From positions 124,001 to 188,000 of the forward strand of contig NZ_JASHKN010000009.1 of the NCBI RefSeq assembly GCF_030056735.1: a stretch of DNA of 64,000 nt, given 5' to 3'. This stretch comes from Rhodococcus sp. IEGM 1409. GTDB lineage: Bacteria; Actinomycetota; Actinomycetes; Mycobacteriales; Mycobacteriaceae. This document shows positions 8,108 through 15,597 of the stretch, one piece after another. Positions within the stretch are counted from its first letter, which is position 1, and the number at the start of each line of letters is the position of its first letter. The notes under the pieces are model-generated. The model searched no databases and had not been told where the DNA came from. It was given only the letters and a program-made list of their open reading frames with translations. Made by a program: the position numbers and the translations under genes.

Positions 8108-8680
8108 TTACTTGGCTAGAACCATGTTCACGAACTCGTCGGCTAGTGCGTGACGGTCCGCACCGCGGCGAGGGACCGAATCGGGCGCACTGTGCACCAG
8201 TTGCATCTGCCCCAGGTACATCGAATATGCAAGTACACCACGATGTTCCGCCTTCTGTCTGTCCATACCCAGATCGACCAACAACGTCACAATGTAGGCA
8301 ACTCGACGCTCGGTGACACGCCGAACCGCCGCCGAAACCAAAGGATGGTCGATCCCGGCAAGCAGTTCCAACTCCGCACGGCGATCGGCCAATCCAGTCG
8401 TGACTGAATCCACCAGAAGACGCAATCGCGCCTCCCCCGGTTCACCAGAGGACTCGACGGAGGCGATCAGTCTCTCGGTTGACAAAACTTCCCATCGATC
8501 GAGCGCAGCTTGCAGCAACTCGTCACGGTTCGTGAAGTGCCAATAGAAGGACCCTTTGGTCGATCCGAGCGTGCGCGCCACCTTTTCCACGGCAACTGCA
8601 TCAGGGCCATGGCTGGTCAGAGCTTGAAAAGCTGCATCGATCCATTGGTCGCGAGAGAGTCGAGCGCGGGCATTCGTCAC
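8108..8680 (-). CDS. TetR-family transcriptional regulator
   Basis: About 190 residues. The N-terminal TetR HTH is clear: LSRDQWIDAAFQALTSHG, then VEKVARTLGSTKGSFYWHF. The effector domain has the TetR_C fold pattern with LLAGIDHPLV. An upstream ATG at 8740 would put the start on the far side of the palindromic operator, so the GTG at 8680 (VTNARARLS) is preferred, although GGAG directly abuts it. It diverges from a DUF2867 gene, with both starts flanking one perfect inverted repeat, so it very likely represses both genes. Confidence 0.88.
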   Translation of the reverse strand: MTNARARLSRDQWIDAAFQALTSHGPDAVAVEKVARTLGSTKGSFYWHFTNRDELLQAALDRWEVLSTERLIASVESSGEPGEARLRLLVDSVTTGLADRRAELELLAGIDHPLVSAAVRRVTERRVAYIVTLLVDLGMDRQKAEHRGVLAYSMYLGQMQLVHSAPDSVPRRGADRHALADEFVNMVLAK

Positions 8681-8728
8681 CTCCGTACGGTACCGTATGG
8701 GTAGGTTCCATACGGTACCGTACGGAGG
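8680..8728. promoter_or_regulatory. large perfect inverted repeat, TetR operator
   Basis: Two 21-base arms (8680-8700 and 8708-8728) are exact reverse complements separated by GTAGGTT. Each arm contains TACGGTACCGTA, itself a palindrome, so the site can hold two TetR dimers. The right arm includes the GGAGG ribosome binding site of the DUF2867 gene. The left arm touches the regulator's start. Confidence 0.88.
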
Positions 8729-8733
8729 ATGAA

Positions 8734-9171
8734 ATGACACTCGCTTTCAAGGCCATGCCTGCGCCGGACTGGGCAGAGGCCACCACGATCACCATCCCGA
8801 CAGCTCCCACCTATACATCTGAGGAGTGGGCACAGGCCGTCTTCGACGTCAGAAATGTCCCCGCTCCAGTTCTCGCGATGTTCTGGTTGAGGGAGCGGGT
8901 AGTCGGATTGCTCGGCATCGCCCAGGGACGCCCCGACACCTTTGCCATCGACAAGATCGCCGACGGCGAGGCCCTCATCGAAGCGGACGAGAAACACCTA
9001 CGATTCGTCGCCTCGGTTCAGGCCGACAACGACGCCGGCCTCCTACACGTCGTCACCGCGGTGGAGCTGAAGAACCGCGCGGGCCGCATCTACTTCGCAC
9101 CCGTTCAGGTACTGCACGGCGTGATCACGCGGGCAATGATGACGTCGGCGCGAAAGAGACTGTGCACGTGA
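8734..9171 (+). CDS. DUF2867 domain protein
   Basis: 145 residues with ATG 5 bases after GGAGG (8724-8728). The sequence matches the DUF2867 pattern: VFDVRNVPAPVLAMFWLRERV near the centre and HLRFVASVQ followed by TAVELKNRAGRIYFAPVQVLHGVITRAM at the end, one compact domain without membrane segments. The molecular function of the family is not established. The exact palindrome shared with the divergent TetR gene indicates tight repression and induction by an unknown ligand. Confidence 0.8.
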   Translation: MTLAFKAMPAPDWAEATTITIPTAPTYTSEEWAQAVFDVRNVPAPVLAMFWLRERVVGLLGIAQGRPDTFAIDKIADGEALIEADEKHLRFVASVQADNDAGLLHVVTAVELKNRAGRIYFAPVQVLHGVITRAMMTSARKRLCT

Positions 9172-9195
9172 TCAACCGTCGAGCTCGCAGCCCTT

Positions 9196-9867
9196 TTACG
9201 CCTGTGCCTGTGCCGGCGCCGGGGGCGAGACCCGCCAGGCAACGGCGATCAGAACAACCGTGAATCCCGATGCAGGCCACAGAGCGTGAAGACCGATCCA
9301 TCGATGAACCAACGCACCGATTACTGCTCCGGCGATCAACCCCGCGCACATCCCGAAGTGTTGCAGCCACGCCCACTTCGGGCCGCCCAGAAAGGCTCCG
9401 GTGAGACGCTGGCCCATCTTGACCAGCGCACCGGTCATGTAGGTGACGCCGATCGTCACCTCGCCGTCGCGCTGGAACACCGAGTTGACGGCTCCCATCG
9501 CCAAAGCCATCGCCGAGATCGCGCCAGGGGTGACGTCGAGGCTGCTCATCACCGAACCGATGGCAAGCAGGCCGGCCACAACCGCGAGCACCGTGACCTT
9601 CCGGGTCCGGACGGAGTACCGCTCCGTGAAGTGGGTGACGACGGTTCCCAACGCGATTCCCAGGAGGAAGAGCACGATGATCCCGCCGGCCACGCGCGCG
9701 GTCGCCCACACTCCGTCGGCAAGTGCGACGCTCGCCTGCGTCATGTTGCCGCTCATGAACGAAACGAAAGGCCCACCGAGCGTGATGAATCCGAGCGCGT
9801 CGACGTAACCGGCCAGCCCGGCGAGCGCTGTCGCCAGGCCGATCAGCGACCTGCTGTATCCCGTCAC
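9196..9867 (-). CDS. DUF1275 (YoaK) family membrane protein
   Basis: 223 residues from the GTG at 9867, with about six hydrophobic segments. The hallmark start is present: GLAGYVDALGFITLGGPFVSFMSGNMTQ. The frame is open further upstream but would overlap the MBL-Rieske gene almost completely, so the GTG 14 bases after that gene's stop is chosen. Function of the family is unknown; transport is assumed. It lies immediately downstream of and co-directional with the MBL-Rieske gene, so co-transcription is likely. Confidence 0.85.
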   Translation of the reverse strand: MTGYSRSLIGLATALAGLAGYVDALGFITLGGPFVSFMSGNMTQASVALADGVWATARVAGGIIVLFLLGIALGTVVTHFTERYSVRTRKVTVLAVVAGLLAIGSVMSSLDVTPGAISAMALAMGAVNSVFQRDGEVTIGVTYMTGALVKMGQRLTGAFLGGPKWAWLQHFGMCAGLIAGAVIGALVHRWIGLHALWPASGFTVVLIAVAWRVSPPAPAQAQA

Positions 9868-9881
9868 CCGACGAGCTCGGT

Positions 9882-11435
9882 TCAGCTCAGCTTGCTGGTG
9901 CGCAGCTCGTGGCCCTTGGACGTCTTGCAGCGGCCGGTCTCGAGATCCCACTGCCAGCCGTGCAGATCGCAGGTGAGGTTGGTGCCGTCGACAACACCGA
10001 ACTTCGACAGATCCGCCTTGAGATGGGGGCAACGACGCTGAATCTCGTACCCACCCAACTCGATAGACGCGCTGTCGTCGTGGGCCTCGGCGAACCAACC
10101 GTCGGCGTAGGCGATGCGCTCGTCGGTGAGGCACTTGAAGAACGTGTAGAGGAACTCGTTGTAGCCACCGATACGCCACGCCGTGAAGCGCGTCGACAAG
10201 AAGATGGTGTTGACCCAGTCGGGCTCGTCGTCGCGCAGAACGGTGCGAACCAGTTCGGGAGCGATGCGGAAGCCGTAGCGGTACTTGCCTTCTCCGTCGA
10301 TGGGCTCGCGAACGATCCGCTTCGGGAAGTCGAGAACGACGGTCTCCTCCCCCATCACGAGTCCGACTGGGTAGCCGATTCCGTCGCAGATGAGATCGGA
10401 CTGAGCCATGATCGGCTCGAACTTGGCCTTGAGACCGTCGAGCAGCGGTTCGCCTTCGGCCGGAGCCCACGTGGCCTTCTGCGCAGCGATGACCGGGGCC
10501 ATCTTCTGCGCCATCTTCTCGATGTACTCGGCCTTGTTGGAAAAGATCTTGTCGACATCCGCGTCCGGGATGGGGTGCGTCAGCGCGACCTTTTCGCTTC
10601 CGCGAAGTTCGACTGCCGAGCCGGGGATCATCAGCAGACCGCGATCGTTGCCGTTGATGCGCATCTGCTCGAGAAACGTGATCTGGTCGGGGAAGATGTT
10701 TCCCTCGTCGCCGTGATCGTCGTTGAGGTAACGCAGGTCGTCGTCGAGGAATACCGGCGGGCCGGCCGACGGGACAACCCAGGCAGCGTCGACCTGAGAG
10801 ATGTAGTTGCGGCAGCGGTCCATGCCACGCTGACGCTTCTGCTTGCCGAAGTTGCGCTTGGTGCCCTTCGGAATGTCGTAGACCATCGGGTACCAGATCG
10901 CGCCCGAGTACTGCAGCAGATGGATGTCGACCTTCCCGAAGGCGTCAGTCAGCGGGTCCAGGTCGACCGGCCTGGCGTCGTTCATGTTGAAACAGGTGGT
11001 CTCCCCGTCCGAGACGACGAGGCCGGAGTCACCGATCGGACCGTCTGCGGGAGCGCGCAAAGCGATGATCATGATGTCGAGGTCGCCCTTGGGGCCGCTG
11101 ACGGTGTGCTTGACGGAGTCTTCGGTCTCGAAGAACTTGTGGAAGCCCAGCTTCTCGAGCTCACGCTTGAGGTCCGGCACCGGGTAATCGGGGAGCAGGA
11201 CGGTGGCGTCCTTGTTGACGTGCGCGATCAGATTCTTCGGATCGAAGTGGTCCTTGTGCAGGTGCGAGACGTAGAGGTAGTCGCAGTTGCCGAGCGCGTC
11301 CCAGTCCAACTCGGTGTTGTCGGGGAAGGGCACCCAGGACGCAAAATACGTCGGGGTCACCCATGGATCACACAGGATGGATCCGGCCTCGGTCTGGATA
11401 TGAAATCCTGCGTGGCCGACGCTGGTGATCTGCAT
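9882..11435 (-). CDS. metallo-beta-lactamase fold / Rieske [2Fe-2S] fusion protein
   Basis: 517 residues. The N-terminal half is a metallo-beta-lactamase fold with VSHLHKDHFDP (HxHxDH, about residues 78-88) and TCFNMNDARPVD. The C-terminal 110 residues hold a Rieske centre: RRCPHLK and TCDLHGW, the C-x-H / C-x2-H ligand pairs, near 467-490. A Rieske plus MBL pairing occurs in CMP-N-acetylneuraminate hydroxylases, there with the Rieske domain first; related mycobacterial proteins are uncharacterised. The order here and the lack of recognisable sialic-acid genes argue against that activity. Probably an iron-dependent oxidoreductase. No signal peptide, so cytoplasmic. Confidence 0.85.
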   Translation of the reverse strand: MQITSVGHAGFHIQTEAGSILCDPWVTPTYFASWVPFPDNTELDWDALGNCDYLYVSHLHKDHFDPKNLIAHVNKDATVLLPDYPVPDLKRELEKLGFHKFFETEDSVKHTVSGPKGDLDIMIIALRAPADGPIGDSGLVVSDGETTCFNMNDARPVDLDPLTDAFGKVDIHLLQYSGAIWYPMVYDIPKGTKRNFGKQKRQRGMDRCRNYISQVDAAWVVPSAGPPVFLDDDLRYLNDDHGDEGNIFPDQITFLEQMRINGNDRGLLMIPGSAVELRGSEKVALTHPIPDADVDKIFSNKAEYIEKMAQKMAPVIAAQKATWAPAEGEPLLDGLKAKFEPIMAQSDLICDGIGYPVGLVMGEETVVLDFPKRIVREPIDGEGKYRYGFRIAPELVRTVLRDDEPDWVNTIFLSTRFTAWRIGGYNEFLYTFFKCLTDERIAYADGWFAEAHDDSASIELGGYEIQRRCPHLKADLSKFGVVDGTNLTCDLHGWQWDLETGRCKTSKGHELRTSKLS

Positions 11436-11655
11436 TGCAACCTCCGAAATCGTACTGCTGGTCAGTCCAGCATAGTCGGCGCGATCAGGGCCGAATCGCG
11501 ATCGAGGAGGCGGCCGGTTGTGACGTCATGCACGTCAGAGGACGAAAGTGGGTTGCGAATCAGACCGGCCCGTGACGCCGACAACACTCGCCGCGCTGGC
11601 GTGTTCGCCGTATTTCTTGGCGCTCGCGGGAGCTGTTTCAGCATTCCCGAAGCCA

Positions 11656-11674
11656 GCCCCTAAGGCTAACCTAA
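11656..11674. promoter_or_regulatory. partial IdeR/DtxR iron box
   Basis: GGCTAACCTAA (11664-11674) matches the right half of the actinobacterial iron box exactly, and TAA precedes it. The left half is poor. It lies 5 bases upstream of the start of a ferric-siderophore binding protein, so iron repression by IdeR is likely. Confidence 0.65.
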
Positions 11675-11679
11675 CAAGC

Positions 11680-12657
11680 ATGACTCGACTCCTTTCTCCC
11701 TCCACGACCGATCGCGATTACTGGGCGATCGTGGACAACCTGACGCGACGCGGATTCTTCGGCGTCGGCGCGGGCGTCGCAGCGACCGCGTTTCTCGCCG
11801 CCTGCGGCAGCACGGAAAGTTCGACGCCCGCGAACGCGGAGACCTTCGAGTTCACGCGCGGCGACGAGAAGCTGATCATTCCGACGGACCCACAGAACGT
11901 GGTTGCCCTCGACGCGCGCGACGGCCTTGAATTGTCGATCCTCGCCGGATACCCGGTGACCGCCTACCCGACCGGCGCAGCCGAACACCTGCGCCGCGAG
12001 GTCCCGGATGCCACCGGAGTCGAGATCTTCGCCGAAGGTGCTTCGGATCCCAACTTCGAATACATCTCGACCCTCGGCGCAGACCTCCTTGTCCTCAGCG
12101 CAGGCTGGTGGGACACCGGGTCGTACGGCAACGACCGGATGCAGCAGATCGCACCGGTACTGCCCGTCGGCAAGGACTTCACCCCGGAATGGCGCAAGGT
12201 CATGTCGGACTTCCTCACCGGCATCGGGCGCAGCGATCGCGCCGAGGAAGTACTGGCCGAGTACGACGCCCATCTCGCTCAGGTCCGCCCGACCGTCGAA
12301 CCGCTGATGGCCGGTAAGAAGGTTGCCTTCGTTGCCGCCGCAGAGGATCAGATCGCGTGGTTCCAGAACGATTTCCGCACCGCCGTCGCCGAGGACCTCG
12401 GGTTCGAGGTGCTCCGTGAAGGCCCCGACCTTCGCGTGATGCTCGGGTCGGAGCAGTTCAACCGTCTCGAAGAAGCCGACGTCATCTTCGCCTTGGATCG
12501 CGGCGCCTCCGGCAGCGTGTACACCTCGCCGACGTGGCAGCGCCTGCCCGCCGCACAGACCGGTCGCGTGATTCCGTTCGACTACTACAAGGCCGCGGGA
12601 TACGCCTTGACTGCCAAGGTCTTGGTCGACGACTTGGCGGCCGGGATCAAGCGCTGA
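11680..12657 (+). CDS. iron-siderophore ABC transporter substrate-binding lipoprotein
   Basis: 325 residues. The N-terminus has a Tat signal with lipobox: TRRGFFGVGAGVAATAFLAAC, the Cys being the lipidated residue, so the protein is membrane-anchored outside the cell. The mature part is a FecB/FhuD-type periplasmic binding fold: NVVALDARDGLELSILAG, then GVEIFAEGASDPNFEYISTLGADLLV. The ATG at 11680 is preferred to one at 11548, because the latter would place an iron box inside the coding region. No permease or ATPase gene lies next to it, so it must work with transporter parts encoded elsewhere. It converges tail to tail with the hydrolase at 12658. Confidence 0.9.
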   Translation: MTRLLSPSTTDRDYWAIVDNLTRRGFFGVGAGVAATAFLAACGSTESSTPANAETFEFTRGDEKLIIPTDPQNVVALDARDGLELSILAGYPVTAYPTGAAEHLRREVPDATGVEIFAEGASDPNFEYISTLGADLLVLSAGWWDTGSYGNDRMQQIAPVLPVGKDFTPEWRKVMSDFLTGIGRSDRAEEVLAEYDAHLAQVRPTVEPLMAGKKVAFVAAAEDQIAWFQNDFRTAVAEDLGFEVLREGPDLRVMLGSEQFNRLEEADVIFALDRGASGSVYTSPTWQRLPAAQTGRVIPFDYYKAAGYALTAKVLVDDLAAGIKR

Positions 12658-13536
12658 CTACCTCTTCAGCAGGGCACGGATCGCGTCGACCACTTCGGTA
12701 GGCGCCTCCTCCGCCATGAAGTGACCAGCGGACAGCGTGCGGTGCTCGAGATCGGGCGCCCACGCTTTCCACAGGGCCTCGGCGTCGTAGCCGAGCATCG
12801 AACCCCAGTCCTGCTGGATGACCGTGACCGGCATGTGCAGTTGGTTGCCCGCATCGCGATCGGCCTGATCGTGTTCGACGTCGATGCCTGCCGACGCCCG
12901 GTAATCGGCAACGATCGACGGCACCGCCTCCCGTGAAGCCCGCAAGTATTCGGCCCGCACGTCAGCCGGAATTGCTTCGCGGTTCTGCGTCCACACGTCG
13001 AGAAAGTACTCGAAGAACGCGTCGGCGCTGGCGCTGATCATCTGCTCGGGCAGACCGGGTGGCTGGGCCATGAGATAAAGATGAAATGCAACGGCAGCAT
13101 TCGATCCGTGCAGGATGTCCCACATATCCAAGGTGGGGAGCACGTCCAACGAACCGAGCTGCGTGATCACATCTAGATGATCCAGCCCCGCTCTGATGGC
13201 AACCAGTGCGCCACGATCGTGGCCGACGAGGGCGAACTTCTCGTGTCCCAGTTTCTTCGCCACCTCGACGATGTCGGTAGCCATTGTTCTTTTGGAGTAG
13301 GTGTTGGCGTTTTCCTCGATCGGTTTGTCGCTGGCTCCGTATCCGCGGAGATCCGGGCAGATGACGGTGTGATCCGACGCCAATGCGGTGGCGACGTGAC
13401 GCCACATGAGGTGAGTCTGAGGGAAGCCGTGAAGAAGGACGACTGGTGTTCCGCTTCCACCGACCGCGACGTTGAGCCTCACCCCGTCTGTTGTAGAAAT
13501 CTGCTGGTATTCGAAGCCTGGAATGGTGATCGTCAT
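12658..13536 (-). CDS. alpha/beta hydrolase, haloacetate dehalogenase-like
   Basis: 292 residues from ATG 13536. Motifs: VVLLHGFPQTHLMW (oxyanion loop), CPDLRGYGASDKP, GHDRGALVAIRAGLDHLD (Asp nucleophile), SLDVLPTLDMW and SAGHFMAEEAP (catalytic His). The Asp nucleophile followed by Arg-Gly, and the LDVLPT(x)xxW segment, resemble fluoroacetate/haloacetate dehalogenases and related epoxide hydrolases. An upstream in-frame extension overlaps the divergent SARP gene and is rejected. The substrate is uncertain. It diverges from the SARP regulator at 13635, whose control region also covers this promoter. Confidence 0.85.
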   Translation of the reverse strand: MTITIPGFEYQQISTTDGVRLNVAVGGSGTPVVLLHGFPQTHLMWRHVATALASDHTVICPDLRGYGASDKPIEENANTYSKRTMATDIVEVAKKLGHEKFALVGHDRGALVAIRAGLDHLDVITQLGSLDVLPTLDMWDILHGSNAAVAFHLYLMAQPPGLPEQMISASADAFFEYFLDVWTQNREAIPADVRAEYLRASREAVPSIVADYRASAGIDVEHDQADRDAGNQLHMPVTVIQQDWGSMLGYDAEALWKAWAPDLEHRTLSAGHFMAEEAPTEVVDAIRALLKR

Positions 13537-13554
13537 CGGTCGCTCTCGTTTGTC

Positions 13555-13583
13555 GGGGTGATGGCAAGTTGGGGTGATGGCAA
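13555..13583. repeat. two 13-bp direct repeats in the hydrolase/SARP intergenic region
   Basis: GGGGTGATGGCAA occurs at 13555-13567 and 13571-13583, a 16-bp period. It sits beside the heptamer repeats described separately and may bind a second factor. It could also be a local duplication. Confidence 0.6.
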
Positions 13584-13598
13584 CCAGCCTCGCCGGAG

Positions 13599-13626
13599 TC
13601 GATGAGCATTCGATGAGCGCGATAAC
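13599..13626 (+). promoter_or_regulatory. SARP-type heptamer direct repeats and -10 element
   Basis: TCGATGA at 13599-13605 is repeated at 13610-13616, an exact 11-bp period with a 4-base gap. This is the geometry bound by SARP regulators on one face of DNA. GATAAC at 13621-13626 could be the -10. The ATG at 13635 is so close that the mRNA would be leaderless. Confidence 0.6.
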
Positions 13627-13634
13627 GTGGGCAA

Positions 13635-15587
13635 ATGCGAGACCACACCTTTGAAGGCCCGGCTTTCGGAGTTCTTGGACCTGTGGTCGCGTGGAACGAG
13701 TCTTCACACCAGATCGATCTGAAGGGCCCACGACACCGAGCCGTCCTCGCTCGTCTGATCGTCGCCCGCGGACGTGTTGTTCCGGTGGACGTGATCGTCG
13801 ACGACCTCTGGGTCGATCCTCCGGCCGGTGCGACCAGCGCAATACGTACGTTCGTTTCCGCACTGAGGCGCGCGCTCGAACCGGATCGCGCGCCGCGAAC
13901 GAAGCCGAAAGTCATTATGACCGAGGGGCCCGGCTACGCCTTTCAGACGGCACCCGACGCGGTCGACGCTTGGAAATTCGAAAGACTGGTGCGTGAAGCC
14001 GCCGATTCGACGCCAGCGCAATCACTCGAACTGCTCCGAACGGCGCTCCAGCTGTGGAGAGGGCCAGCGTACGCGGAATTCACCGAAGAGCCTTGGGCAC
14101 GATCGGAGCGATCGCGCTTGGAGGAACTGCGTCTGACGGGCGTCGAACGAATGGCGTCCACTCAACTGGAACTCGGGCAAGCCGCGGAAGCGATTCCCGA
14201 TCTGGATGCCCATGTGACGGAACACCCTTGGCGAGAAGATGGTTGGCGATTGCTGGCTCTCGCACTGTACCGCTCCGACCGTCAGGGCGATGCACTGGCA
14301 GTCCTACGTCGCGCACGAAAGTTACTCGCCGAAGAGCTGGGCATCGACCCCGGTTCACGACTGACCGACCTCGAGTCCGACATTCTTCGCCGAGAGAACT
14401 ACCTGGATCCTGTAGCGGCAGAACAGATCTTTGCTCGGGTGTCGGCAGCGTACGACCGGACCTTAGCGGCGGGATCGAAGTCGAGATTGGAGTCAACCGT
14501 AGGCCTGCTCCGAAGTTTGGCAGTTGCGGGCGGGAGCGGACTCGAGACTGCCCGAAACCAACGACTGACAATCATCGGTGCCGCTGAACAATTGGACGAT
14601 GTCGAACTCACCGCACGGATCATCGGCAACTACGACGTGCCGGGAATCTGGACACGATCCGACGATCCTCGACAGGCTGCGCAGATCGTCGAGACCGCTC
14701 AGCGCACCCTCGATCGCCTTCCGGACGGCAACGAACTCGCTCGGGCCAGACTGTTGGCGACGATCGCACTCGAATCGCGCGGACTGCCCAGTGATCGTGG
14801 GCTCGAATGTGCCCGTGCTGCAGTACAGATCGGTCGCGCTCTCGACGATCCAGGACTCCTGGTGTTCGCTCTGAACGGGTTGTTCATGCAGACGTTCTGG
14901 ACTACCGGCCTGGCCTCCGAGCGCGACGGCATCGGCCGTGAACTGATAGACCTCTCCGTTCGACACAGCCTGGAGACCTTCGAGATCCTCGGCCATCTGA
15001 TCCGCATGCAAGCCCTCAGCGCACTGGGGCAATTCGATGCAGCAGAGCTACATGCCGAGACAGTTGATCGATTGGCCGGCCGTCACGAGCGGCCGTTGGC
15101 AGCGGTGTTCACCACCTGGTTTCGCGCAATGCGAACGGCCGCTACCGGCGCGGAAGCGGCGCACTGTGAGAAGCTGTACGAAGCTGCGGCGGTGAACCTT
15201 TCCGATTCCGGCATGCCCGGACTCGCGGACGGCATACTCCCTCTCGCAATTCTGTCACTCCGAGTGTGGCACGGTTTGCCGGCAACTTTCGACGCCACGA
15301 CGCAGTGGGGCCCGTACGAACCCTGGGCCCGGCCACACCTCCTTCTCGCACACGGAAAGGTGAACGAGGCCGCCCAGGCGGTGGATGCATTGCCGGACCC
15401 GCCCAAAGACCTACTCTCCGAGGCACTGTGGTGCCTGACTGCTGCTGCGGCGATTGCAGTCGGCGACAGTCGAGCCAAGGAGCAAGCCCGAGCGGCACTC
15501 CTGCCTGCCGCAGCCGAAATTGCCGGCGCCGGAAGCGGAATGCTCACTGCGGGACCTGTCTCGTTCTATCTCGCGAAGCTGGGCTAG
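13635..15587 (+). CDS. SARP-family (AfsR/DnrI-type) transcriptional regulator with long C-terminal domain
   Basis: 650 residues. A winged-helix Trans_reg_C domain covers about 10-100 (FGVLGPV, LKGPRHRAVLARLIVARGRVVPVDVIVDDLW, GPGYAF). A bacterial transcriptional activation domain follows at about 105-250 (AWKFERLVREAADSTPAQSLELL, LWRGPAYAEF). The remaining 400 residues are helical, TPR-like, without the NB-ARC ATPase of AfsR. SARPs activate neighbouring genes. Its promoter holds 11-bp-spaced heptamers suitable for self-binding. The divergent hydrolase at 12658 is the likeliest target; the carboxylesterase downstream is convergent. Confidence 0.88.
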   Translation: MRDHTFEGPAFGVLGPVVAWNESSHQIDLKGPRHRAVLARLIVARGRVVPVDVIVDDLWVDPPAGATSAIRTFVSALRRALEPDRAPRTKPKVIMTEGPGYAFQTAPDAVDAWKFERLVREAADSTPAQSLELLRTALQLWRGPAYAEFTEEPWARSERSRLEELRLTGVERMASTQLELGQAAEAIPDLDAHVTEHPWREDGWRLLALALYRSDRQGDALAVLRRARKLLAEELGIDPGSRLTDLESDILRRENYLDPVAAEQIFARVSAAYDRTLAAGSKSRLESTVGLLRSLAVAGGSGLETARNQRLTIIGAAEQLDDVELTARIIGNYDVPGIWTRSDDPRQAAQIVETAQRTLDRLPDGNELARARLLATIALESRGLPSDRGLECARAAVQIGRALDDPGLLVFALNGLFMQTFWTTGLASERDGIGRELIDLSVRHSLETFEILGHLIRMQALSALGQFDAAELHAETVDRLAGRHERPLAAVFTTWFRAMRTAATGAEAAHCEKLYEAAAVNLSDSGMPGLADGILPLAILSLRVWHGLPATFDATTQWGPYEPWARPHLLLAHGKVNEAAQAVDALPDPPKDLLSEALWCLTAAAAIAVGDSRAKEQARAALLPAAAEIAGAGSGMLTAGPVSFYLAKLG

Positions 15588-15597
15588 ACCGGGCCCA

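Noticed and set aside
9909-11663. 584-codon + strand open frame
   Set aside because: It lies opposite the MBL-Rieske gene, whose motifs are unmistakable, and its sequence has no domain. GC-rich codons often leave the antisense frame open.
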